Assembly: GCA_902806565.1 (NCBI GenBank)
Contig: CADCXA010000025.1
Location: forward strand, 2,666,001 to 2,730,000
DNA: 64,000 nucleotides
Direction: 5' to 3'
Source: Hypoxylon rubiginosum
Taxonomy: Eukaryota; Ascomycota; Sordariomycetes; Xylariales; Hypoxylaceae
Shown: piece by piece, positions 48,294-59,130 of the stretch
Layout: each line of letters begins with the position of its first letter
How positions within the stretch are numbered: the first letter of the stretch is position 1
The notes under the pieces: model-generated
Databases searched by the model: none
Told to the model about the DNA's origin: nothing
The model's input: the letters and a program-made list of their open reading frames with translations, nothing else
Translations under genes and position numbers: made by a program

Positions 48294-48582
48294 TCATGAA
48301 GACATCACCCCAAGTCTTAGACCGGCCTCGACATCAAAACTCTCATCCTGTGCCGAGCTCGGCAAGGATAACGGCCTCAGCGGCGCATAAGCCGACTGGT
48401 CCAGATCACCCATAAGAGGCTCCAACAGCCCTTCGATCTCTACCAGTTGGCTCTCGAGGCTAGGCACGTTCATGTCCCTAAGCTCCCGCAGACTCGACTC
48501 GGCACCCGTCTTCTCAACGAGCGTCAGAGGCCGCTCCCGCTCCGCGCGCACCGCCGCCGCGACCCCCGCCTCCCGCCTCCAG

Positions 48583-48626
<44 letters not shown>

Positions 48627-49373
48627 CCCGACCCGTCCGGCGCGCTCGTTCACGTACGCGACCATGCCGTCGCGCCGCACAACCACCACCTGGTCGACCG
48701 CGTCGGAAGCGTCCACGAACGCCGCCGCCTCCAGCAAGCCCGCGTACGACGCGTCGTGGACCGCTCGCGGCGTCAGCCTCACCGGCAGCCCCCCGCCCTG
48801 CCCCAGGCCCCCGTAAAACCGCGCGAGGACGCCGAGCCGGCTGAGCGCCGCCGGCACCGCCAGCACCGCGGCCTCGACGCGGTACCCCGCGCCCCGGAAC
48901 AGCGCGGCCAGCTGCGCGAAGTCGGCCGGGTGCCGCGCCGCCGACTCGAGGAGCACGTCGGCCCGCGCGGCGGCGGCGCGGGACGCGGCCGTGGCCAGCC
49001 ACCGCCGGGCGTCGGGGGCCGTGGCCGGGGACGCGAGGGCGGGGCGCTGGGCGAGGAGCGCGCGGTACGCCGGGTGGTACGTCTTGTAGGTGTCGGCGAC
49101 GAAGTGCGCGAGGCGCGCGGGGCCCCGGAGATGCTCCATGGCCTGCTTGATCGCGGGCGCGGTGCGGCTCTTGCCGGCGCCCGTCTGGCCGATTAGTAGG
49201 ACGGCGAGCGGGGTACGGGCGGCGGCGTCGCTAGAATTGGTGCCGGCATCATTCGGTTGTTGATCGGCTGGTAATAAGAGAGTGCCGAGCTCGGCGGGGA
49301 CGATGTCCCGCTCGAAAATGGCCTCGGATTCGTCCGCGGAGAGGACGTACGATTGCGGGTCGCTGGCATCCAT
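48294..49373 (-). CDS. Zeta-toxin-domain P-loop protein (toxin-like, orphan)
   Basis: Intronless, 359 residues from the first ATG at 49373. The N-terminal segment ADESEAIFERDIVPAELG, the Walker A GQTGAGKS (residues 62-69), then HFVADTYKTYHPAYRALL, ADVLLESAARHPADFAQL and a GYRVEAAVLAVPAALSRLG stretch follow the order of zeta toxin kinases. Bacterial members phosphorylate UDP-N-acetylglucosamine and are held by an epsilon antitoxin; no antitoxin-like gene is adjacent here. After the kinase core comes a Gly/Ser run of 11 serines coded by an AGT triplet tract (about 48588-48618), then a charged tail. The gene is very GC-rich and isolated between non-coding tracts, which with the absence of introns suggests bacterial ancestry. 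The usual D after the beta strand sits in FVADTY rather than the common DSD arrangement. Biochemical activity is not proven. Confidence 0.75.
48588..48618. repeat. Trinucleotide (ACT)n tract in coding sequence
   Basis: About ten ACT units on the plus strand encode a polyserine run on the minus strand within the zeta-like gene. It is likely to vary in length between strains. Confidence 0.85.
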
Positions 49374-50203
49374 CACTGTCGCATCTGCCTTACTATGCCG
49401 TTTATACAACTGCGCCTAATTCGAAGGAAATGTTTTAAGAAAGAAAACACAAATTTTATTTTTGCCTCGTGAGCAATTAGCACGCAGTTAACAGATCAGC
49501 TGCATACCAATATTCCTGTCTAGTAGCAGATTCACCGCCCGGCAAAACTATCGCAGCCAATTAGAGGGTATATGTTCCGGCAATTCTCTCCAGACAGATC
49601 CGAGGTCTTTTATACAGGCCCCCTTACAAGGTATCGCATAGTAAGCCGGCGTCTCGCGCAAGGTTCAAAAAAAAAAGCTAGCTGATTAGGTAGAATCATG
49701 TCATAGAATAATTCGTATCGTTCATTGCGCTCGACGCACTTGAAGTAAAGAGCTGGACTGCGAAGACTTAAAACCAAACTCTCGCAACAAAAGATAACCC
49801 AATTCTAACATGCCGGCATGCTATAACTTAACTGGGATAAATATAGAACCCCGCTAGACGTTTTATTATACATTTATAAAGCAGTATGTGAATGAAACGG
49901 ATATTGCCTTCGGAACTGGACAGTGATGGCAATGATGATGGAGTAGAGGAACGATCGTTAAATACTCCGCTGTATATAGATGTAATATTCTTAGTACCGG
50001 TAGTATATTAAAGATTACATACTTCCAGAAGCTTGATAATGTGAAGCAACGGTAGCTGAGCAGGATATAGGCCGCTTCATAGAAAGCAGAATACCATCGA
50101 TGTTTCTCAAGACATCTTCTCTAATACAATAACAATACTATCCGCTAAGCTGATCCAAGCTGACAAATTTCCAAAATATTATTTCTTTCGTATCAAGCAC
50201 CCG
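49374..50203. other. Intergenic region, 0.83 kb
   Basis: AT-rich; carries the promoter of the zeta-like gene and the 3' flank of the MFS gene. Nothing else seen. Confidence 0.6.
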
Positions 50204-52103
50204 TCAGTACATATACCTAAACTCGGGGTTGAGGTCTCCCAGCTCCGTCTTCTCGTAGTCGGACAGGCCCACGTCCCGGACGGCCTTCTTCCTCTTCTGG
50301 TTCTCGAGGTAGATCGAGACCAGGTACAGGGCGGACGCGAGGCCGCTCAGGCAGGTGAAGCCTAGGCAGATGGAGTAGCCGTTCCGGTAGTAGGGGGCGT
50401 CGGTGCTGAGGAAGGCGAAGGTCGAGATGATGCCGCCGATGTTGCCGAAGCCGATCTGCCACGCGGTCCCGATCGCTCTACGGTGGTGGCCGCCGAGGTT
50501 CATGCTGAACCAGCAGACCGTGATGGGCAGCACGCTGTAGGTGGCCATCGTGACGAGGTGGAGCATCCCGTACTGCACCGGGGTGTTGTCGTGGACGCTC
50601 AGCAGCGTGCCGAAGGCCGCGAGGCCGAGGCAGAGCGGCAGCAGCGCGAAAGCGGCCCGGTGGCGCATCCAGTCGGATAGCACGGCCGTCAAGATCGAGA
50701 ACGCGAACGATGCCGCCCAAGGGGGTACGCTGCGCAGCTGCGTCTGGATCGCGTCGTAATGGTACGTCGAGATGATGGACGGCGCGAAGAAGGCGTAGCC
50801 GTACGCGGGAACGATCAGTCCGAAGTACATAAAGCCGCCGAGCCAGACGCGGTGGTCTTTCATGACATTGACGACATCGCTGAAGGTGATCTTTCGCTCT
50901 GCAGCGTTGCGACCCTGGTCCGCTTGTAGACGGGCCTTTATGTAGGCTCGCTCCTCCTCGGTGAGCCACTTGGCTTGCTCGGGGCTGCCGCTCGGTTAGG
51001 GGTATACGAATGGCATCAGGGTGGGAGGGTAACTCACAACGAGGGGAAGATGAAGAAGAAAATTACGGCGACTACGCACGTAAGACATCCTTCAAGTATA
51101 AAGATCCATCGCCAGCCGCTGTATCCACGCATGCCCTGCACTATTCCACGGATTAGCTACGGCTCGAAGAATGTTACCTTTATTTTCAGGCTAGCTACTA
51201 GTCAAATGAATAGACATACTCTTTCCTATCGCGGACGCCAACAGACCACCGAAGGCTCCGGCCAAAGAGGTGGATGAGAAGAACAGCGAGTAGCGCTTCT
51301 GAGATTCATTCCGTTTATACCACATGCCTGATTAGGGAGACCCATTAGCAGCTGTTTACACATTGAGACACCACACTTTGAGTGTCACATGTGAAGCATT
51401 CAAATGGACTACATACTAATAAGATAGAAACATCCTAGGGTCAAAATCAGTTCACCTGTTTTATACTAGGGCTCTTGGTTTGTAAATACCTGGAAACATT
51501 CCGCTTTCAAATAGACCTGTTGGGTTGTATAAGCACGATGACTATCATCTGACAGGCATGAATAACTGTACCTAAGAAGAATCTTGTCGCAAGCAGACCA
51601 GAATAATTCTGGACAAGCCCCTGGCATACAGACGCAATCCCAAATCCCAACATACAAGTAGGCAGCCATACCCGGGGAGAGAATTTCTTCAGAAAAATAT
51701 TGCTAGGAATCTCGGCAATGATGTACGGAACGAAGAACATGGTCAAGGCTAAAAGCCTCCAGTATCAGTAAAGTACATCCTCTCTTAGATTAGAAGAGCG
51801 CCTACCAGTATTGTACTCATTATTCTTGAGATTCAGATCTTCCACTAGGCGGAAAGACCTCGCATTGGCAATGTTGACTCTGTCTAGGAAGGCGAGGAGA
51901 TACAAGATACACAGAAACGGTATCAATCGCCAGTCGATACGGTTCATGAGCTTCCGCTCCGTGGTGTGAGGCGGACATTGCACGTGAAGCTCATCGTATT
52001 CGGTGTCGACAGTACCGGGATGGTAAGTATTGTTCCCTGTGATTTCTCCTACTTTATCCGACTCGCTCGGCACGTCTGCTACGAGAGAATCCAAGTTAGT
52101 CAT
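50204..52103 (-). CDS. MFS anion:cation symporter family permease (Dal5/allantoate type)
   Basis: Plasma-membrane transporter of the ACS family, which imports organic anions such as allantoate, ureidosuccinate, nicotinate or related vitamins. Seven exons on the minus strand: 52103-51806, 51748-51572, 51516-51490 (27 nt), 51434-51417 (18 nt), 51327-51220, 51140-51038 and 50984-50204, giving 503 residues in phase. After a 60-residue cytosolic start come the family motifs RLIPFLCILYLLAFLDRVNI, PYIIAEIPSNIFLKKFSPRV and RFFLGLFESGMFPG, the last two assembled across the micro-exons. YSGWRWIFILEG and PEQAKWLTEEERAYIKARL mark the middle loop. About 12 hydrophobic segments are present. The C-terminus lists LSDYEKTELGDLNPEFRYMY, typical of Dal5-like permeases. 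Start is the ATG at 52103. Substrate cannot be told from sequence. Confidence 0.87.
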
Positions 52104-54905
52104 CACGATGAGTCTCGCGCTCCCACGTCCGCGATTTTCAAAACGGGCGTTCGAGAATGCGCAATATTGTCAAGCTGGAGAACGGGGGGTTGAATTGAAT
52201 TGAATCGCGAACATACGGGAATCCTTGCCAATACGCATTTTTAATTAAATTAATCAGGGCCAACTCGAACGCTGACCAGAAAAGTCTAGACGGGACGAAA
52301 TGACTCAGATCTCCAACGGCAAAACAACACAGTTCCCGAGACTGAGCGGGGGAGACTCAAGCTTCTTTAATAAAATAAGAAGGAGGAAGAAATTAAAGAG
52401 ACGCGCTGGCTGACGGTGCTGACGCCTCGGTGTAATCGGTCGGCTTTTGCGTTTGGAGTAGACGAGCTCCAACTTCTTCCCTTCGCCAAGTCGGTCTCGG
52501 GGCTATAGAGGATCGCGGCGACTCCAAAGAAACGACAACCAACCCGACAGACTATGACAGCAAGTGACATGTACACTCATTCGACTTCATCCGACAATAT
52601 TCAAAAGGAAGATATATTTCGCCGGTGACACGAATCTGAAAAATTTCGAACTTCGGAGCCGATGTCGCTTGTCTAATCAAACGAATCCATACAGACCGCC
52701 AGCCGAATTGGAGCCGCTAGGTTCAGGGTCAGCTGAAAATAGCAAGGGTTCATTCCAAATGACTGGAAAGCCTTTTCTTTTACGCGGGGAAATTAAATAT
52801 TTGCGGAGAAGAAAGGGAGCCTGCCAGCCCAGAACCCCTGGGGGCGTTTGAACTCAGCGAATCGGCCAGTCATGTCTCATGACAGCTGACTACCTAGATA
52901 GGTGTAAGTCCGTACGGTTGGCTCTTTGACGTGTTTTCTTTCTTCAACACCTAGGTACCTCGGAGGTAGTCATCGTGACATAGCTTGGGGGGTTTGCTTG
53001 CCCATCAGTTGACGATGGCGACAGACGCGCAGGTATGGCAAAAATGCAAAGTGCCGATCCGAGCCTCAGCCGGGCGACACAGGCGTATCTGATGGCATCA
53101 TGCCGCCACTGTCGCACGGGCTGAGCCACATCACCATCTTCACTGTACTTGAGATGGGGCGAGGAACCTTTTTGAAAACCCTCAAATAATACGAGACTTT
53201 ATTGTTTAGGTAGGCGTGAGTCGTCGCGATACTATAAGAGTTATCGATTGACACTGAATGAGCCACGGAGACCTATGTAGATTAGTATGCTGGTTAGGAG
53301 ATAAATTGTAAGGGGTTGATTGATCTTCAAGTTTTTGAAGATACGGCCTCGATTGAAGAAAGAAAAGATACTTGGGTAGTATTTCTAATATGACGAATGA
53401 GGGAGAGAGGAGCAATGTGCCATGTTGTTACGTGCGTATATGTATGAATATCTATACCACCGAAAGACGTCGGTCTAGACATTCGCAATTCATACTCGAA
53501 GCTGTCCCATGTACCGTACAGGTCATACACGGGGTACCCGAGCCCGGCGTCCAACGGCGTGCTCTCAGGATTCAACCGGGACCGGCCGTAAGATATCGTA
53601 GTCTGAGACTTGCAGCTTTGTCGTCACAAGGTGATTCAACGAAATAGAAACTAAAATTTTGGGATACAGACACATACTATCTTGAAGCGACGGCGCGAAT
53701 GTCTTTGACGCAATCGGTTGGCTGTTAGAAGTCTAGATTTTCAACTGTTATATCATCCACGCTCAAGGCTTGAAGCACGCAATAGAGATCTGACCCAGCA
53801 GGCTGGTTCGAGTGTAGGCGAGATGTCCAATTACCCAATTACCAACGAATGGGCTCGCCATAGCTGTGGTCGGTTGCGGTCGATGCAACCCCCCACGATT
53901 TGCGCAATGCGTGATGCCTGGTATGAAACCAAGATCAACATGCCACGAGCTATAAGCCTGGTTATCAGCAGCCGACGTAGCTGCGTAGGCCCTAGGACAG
54001 CCCAAGACAAGCTCTTGATAGTAGTTAGTGACAGTTCGGAGGCGCTGATAACAGCTGTAACCATAGATCGTCATTATAGATCCAAGTTGCGTGATCGACC
54101 CGCCTTGCCACTTTTGTCTTGGGGTCGCTGTGGGAGTCAGGGCTGTCAGGGCGAATTGCCTGATTGAATATCTCATTACACATATCTGACATATGTATAC
54201 TCCAGCAGTCTTCCGCGGAGGAATTAATTAATGGCGTCTCAATGGATCCGGGATTTTTCTTTCAGCCCCACGCCCAAGGGGGGTCGGCCCTACGCGCTAC
54301 CTGGAATTCGGGGACGCCTATTCGGTCAGTCGGTGTAAGCAGGCGTGCTAGTATCATATCCTAGCATCATACTACCTACAGCAGTTAGCCTCTAGGTACG
54401 GATGCATACCTAGGTATGTAAAGAAAGAAGGGAGAAGGTTAGGTCATGTCATAATCGCGTAGCTTGATAGTTGAACCCCTATGAAGGCAAAGTCTTGAAC
54501 TTGTCCATCTCGCAAGAAAAAAAGAAGAAATTTTTTTAAAAAGCACAGAGACCCAAAGGTGCAAAAGAGGGATTGGCCATGCAGCTTTTGCTCGGTCGCT
54601 AAGAGGGTATATTTAAGCTAAAGTACCTACCTCCTACCTAATAGGGTACAAAAGGTACATTTTGATAGGAGTAGCTCCAAGGCCAAAGGTCATTTCAGCC
54701 ATACTAAGGCAATCGCCATTGCAACACAGCAGCTCTAGCTTTTAAACTCGCTTCCTCTCCATTTCTCTTCTTTTCTACATGGTTTAAAATCCTATCCTCT
54801 TCTCTCCCGTCCTCTGTTTCTCTTCTTATCAATCCAACTAACCTTGAAAAGACCCTCTTCTTCTTCTACTTGGTTCACCTCTACCTCCCCTCCCCTCCAA
54901 CCAAC
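52104..54905. other. Gene-poor divergent region, 2.8 kb
   Basis: Lies between two divergent transporter genes. No gene supported; the longest frames (for example 53763-54176 minus) have no recognisable features. The 54.7-54.9 kb part is CT-rich and probably the promoter/leader of the next gene. Confidence 0.55.
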
Positions 54906-57001
54906 ATGAAGACAGAATATTCGGGCTCACCGTCCCCCTACGATGTGCACGAGGCCGCCATACCTCGTGGCTGGTCCGCCTGGTTCGGTGGCCCCAGGGT
55001 TAGGATAGGACCGAGGATCGCTCCTCACATAGTCCCGGTGAGCGAAGATACTGGGGACTCCAACAGTGAGCTCAGCAGCGACGCAATCCTCAACAAGCAA
55101 CTTGAGGAGGAGGCCGGTCACGCCATTCAATATCGGACCTGTAGTTGGCAAAAGGTGTGTGTGTCCAAGACTCCAAGACTAAACAAGCAACAGCCCAGAC
55201 GGCAGCCAAGGACCTATCGCTCGCTAACATCTTTTTCTGACAGACGGCCGCGCTGCTATTCTCCGAGTATATCTGTCTGGTAAGGTTTTAGCTACCCTCC
55301 CTCTCAAACAAGTTAGCACCAAGTTGCTACCAACCTACTTAGCCCTCCCCTCCTTAACGCTCTGTTTCCCCTCATAGGGGGTGTCGTCATTGAAACTAAC
55401 AGACTAGTAGGCAATCATGAGCTTCCCCTGGTCTTACAGCGTCCTTGGTCTTGTCCCAGGGTAAGCTTTCTTGGCTTCTAGGCACTTGTCTTGGAAAAGT
55501 CTTGATTTGCTGACCTACCGTTTAGCCTCATCCTTACCGTCGTCCAAGCCCTTATAGTGCTATACACGTAGGTTGCTTTGAGACATCCAGCATTGAACCT
55601 TGCTAACCCTCCCATTACAGCTCCATAGTACTGTGGGAATTTTGCTTGCGACACCCCGAGGTTAGAGACGTCTGCGACATTGGGCAGATGCTATTCTGGG
55701 GCCAGAAATGGGCTTGGTACTTCACGGCTGTCATGTTCATTTTGAACAACACGTTCATCCAGGTAAGCAGAAACACCTCGCGAGCCTCGGCCGTCATCGG
55801 TCCCAAAGTCTAACTCCTGTGCAGGGTCTCCATGTCCTTGTTGGAGCCAAATATCTCAACACCATGGTCGGCCCGAATGCGGGTATCTCTTGCCAGACTG
55901 TAGCGTTTGGCGCCATCGTCACTGTGGTTTGCTGGCTCTCGTCTCTGCCCCGGACCTTTAGCATGCTCTCGAAGCTCGGAACGGCATCGGCTGCATTTAC
56001 CTTTATCTCGGTCATCCTGGCTACCATTTTTGCCGGTATTCAAGACCATCCTGCGGGCTTCAGTGTCGAGGATGGTAATCCCATCGTCACCGCCGTTCCC
56101 ATCCTCAGCACCACGTTTGTCTCAGGTTTAGGGGCGTTCCTCAACATCAGGTACTACACCAGCCAGTGAAAGATAAAAACGTTGCCCAGAACTAACGGTG
56201 ACATACAGCTATACGTTTATCGGACAGATCACCCTTCCCAGTTTCATTGCCGAAATGCGCGAACCGAGGGATTTCCCCAAGGCTCTCTGGGCATGCACTA
56301 TCCTGGAGATCATTGTATTCAGTGTCGTCGGTGCAGTCACGTATGCATTCGTCGGCAACCAATACATCACTTCGCCTGCCTTTGGATCTTTGATTCCTCT
56401 GTACAAGAAGATCGCCTTCTCGTTCATGATCCCCACGATCATCTTCTTGGGCGTCTTGTATGCTTCGGTGTCGGCTCGGTTCATCTTTTTCCGCATTTTC
56501 CAGAATTCGCGACATAAGAGCGAACATACCCTTGTCGGCTGGGGAAGCTGGGCTCTGATACTGCGTATGACAATTGGCCCCTCCCATTTTTTATATTCGC
56601 GCTAACAAAATCCTAGTTGCGACTTGGATTGTTGCCTTCGTGATTGCGAACTCGATCCCCTTCTTCAACTCTCGTGAGTCTTATGGACACCCGTTTTCTC
56701 ACAGGCACAACTAATATGGATGCTAGTGCTTGCTCTAATGTCCTCCTTATTCGATTCCTTCTTTGGCTTCATCTTCTGGGGTGTTGCTTATTTCCGTATG
56801 CGGAAAGCTGACGGCGCCGTTGCTTTGCTCAGGGACCGATCGTTCCGTGGTTGGTTTGAGGGTATCTTAAATATCATCATCATACTGACTGGCATTTTCT
56901 TCCTTACGGTTGGAACCTATGCGAGCGTCCAGGGTATCTTGGACGAGTTTGCATTAGGTACGGTTGGAACGGCGTTCCAGTGCGCAAGCAACGGCATCTA
57001 G
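54906..57001 (+). CDS. Amino acid transporter, AAAP family (Mtr-like neutral amino acid permease)
   Basis: Nine exons: 54906-55154, 55244-55279, 55411-55460, 55526-55567, 55621-55762, 55825-56150, 56209-56564, 56617-56673 and 56727-57001. All phases match and the product is 510 residues. The start is the first ATG (MKTEYSGS), after a CT-rich leader. The acidic N-terminus (about 80 residues) precedes the first transmembrane segments, which are split over small exons: TAALLFSEYICLAIMSFPWS, YSVLGLVPGLILTVVQAL. Later segments include FGAIVTVVCWLSSLPRTFS, SYTFIGQITLPSFIAEMREP and GVLYASVSARFIFFRIFQNS. The TFIGQ...P-x-F-x-x-E-M-x-x-P-x-DF block is typical of fungal Mtr-type permeases. About 11 membrane spans. 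It probably takes up neutral aliphatic and aromatic amino acids; this is inferred from the Neurospora family. Confidence 0.88.
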
Positions 57002-59130
57002 AAGCATTTCGTGTATGTGTTTTTGTTGAAAGGCAGGAGAGATACCCACATATGATGAGAAGCGATGAGCATGGCGATACGAAACGGGGATTTTGTCATA
57101 TATACTGTACAGTTGAAAAGGGGATGGCGAACATATAGAAGCTAGGAGGATGGATACCCACGAAACAGGGTTTGTACAAACGGAAAAGATGGAGATCCGA
57201 CACATGTTTAAAAAAAAAACAGCATAGTAATGCAGGACAGGGGAGGCACATTTTCAAATGGCCTCTCCGGAATCTGGCATGAAGACTCGAAAAAAGCATC
57301 CAGTAGATGCATCCTACACGCCGGAGTACTCCGGACCCTTTGGATTCACACACAGATTCAATACTCATATAAGAATGCTAACTTTACTGCAGATATATAC
57401 GATTACTAGACGAGAGAGGGATAGCTACAGTTTTGGTCTACTAGAAGAGGAGGAAATTCCGGTAAGTCCTGGGCTAGGTCCACGCCTAGCCATTATTTCC
57501 TATTATCGTATGTAACAGCTTCGGTAAGTAAGGGTGACGTAAGGTAGTGTGTATATACAGAATGTAGATATGTATGATGGCTACATAGTTATTCTTGCGT
57601 CTCTGTACTATATTACCTTCGACATGTCATGAGAACAAAGCACCCTCGTATTATCTTCCTTCTAAAACAACCTACTTTGAAGTCTCGGGTTGCTAAGCTT
57701 TCAGGTATCCGTTGCCACAGAATATCTACAGTCGTCACTCAGCCTCTATCTATAATTCAGTGCTCTCCGCCCTATCATGTAGTGTTACTTGAGACTCGTA
57801 TAGGACCTATGCCTGTCAGGACTACTAGATCGTTAGTAATTACTGTCGTATAATATCCGTGTCTAACATACCTAATCTTACTATGAAACTTTATACCTAC
57901 CTCTTGCGTCGAGTCTAGATAGGTATGATGGATTTATGTCAGGGCTATCTGTCACGTACGAAGCACTCTATTGGCATTTCCGTGATGTCGGTAAGACTTT
58001 ACGACCAAGTTATTATTCTCCACGCGTACACACGTAAATACATAGAATGGGGCAAGATAAAAATCAAACCACAGGTATGACTTACCTGGCATAATCATAA
58101 TTTACCTACATATATACTTATCGCTCAGACACGTATAGATGAGTGACGTCTCCCCCGTCTTTTTTATCCGTCCGCCCTATACATACAAATACTGCCTCTC
58201 AGTTGCCTATGATACTCTTCCCGCCCCAACCTACTCAGTAGCCCACGAAACCAAGAGACGAGGAACCCCGTATTATTACCTCGTAACACTCACCAGATCA
58301 CCGCTCAACCATTCAACTCATTCATTCATCCGACCATACCGTATCCAGATTGACTGGACTGGCTAAGGTTTGTCCCAAGTTACGCGCAATACCGATAAAC
58401 CATTTTCAAAAAAGACGACGGACAACATATTTGGATAATACCCTTTTCATGTTTTCAAAAAAGGGGGGCAAGGTTTCGAATTTGTTTTTTTTCCTTTTGA
58501 AAACGAAAAAAAGTGAAAAGAATTTCCACATTACAACAAGGTCAAAAAAACCACGTTACAAAAAGATGCCATCCTTAAGTACACATAAAACAAGTTGGGG
58601 GAAAAGGGGGTATCCATAAAGGGCAGAGAACTAATTTACTCCCCCTATTTTTTGCTGCTTCATCTTCATCTTCATCTTCATCTTCTTCCCGTCGCCAATC
58701 GCCGGGGCTCGTCGTCATCAAACACTTCCAGAATAAAAAGATGATCCTCTTCTTCTTATTCTTCATCTCTTGGGCGCACATGAGCTTCGTCATAACAAAA
58801 AAAAAAAAAGACCAAACCACTTTGTAAAAAAAGGCATTCAATCCACCACACCCCGTTCAAGAAATAACACCTAATTCGCTAGACCCATGTGTCCTAACAC
58901 TTTTTTTTCCAGGTTAAAAAGAGTACTTTCCACGAAAGAAAAAAACACAAAGTTCGAAATTTCGAAAGGAAGCTTAACCATCCTCTTCTAGCTCTCCATT
59001 GAAGCTTAAATCTGAATTGAATTCAAGACTGTCTTCGATATCTTTGAGGGGGAGGGCTGGCTTGGTTAACAAGTCGGACAGTCATACCCCAGCATGACGA
59101 GCCACTTCTTCGGCGCGAAGCCCTATCCTC
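57002..59130. other. Convergent intergenic region, 2.1 kb
   Basis: Shared 3' flank of the Mtr-like and RhoGAP genes. A CTTCAT hexamer tract (about 58659-58684) and several A or T homopolymers (for example 58796-58810) occur. An acidic-Lys minus frame over the hexamer tract looks spurious. Confidence 0.6.
58659..58684. repeat. CTTCAT tandem tract
   Basis: Four copies of the hexamer in intergenic DNA near the RhoGAP 3' end. Confidence 0.8.

Noticed and set aside
48447..49196. 249-codon plus-strand Arg/His-rich frame
   Set aside because: Antisense shadow of the GC-rich zeta-like gene.
58575..58841. Minus-strand frame with Asp-Glu repeat
   Set aside because: Translation of a CTTCAT hexamer tract next to A/T homopolymers; no start ATG at its beginning and no family.
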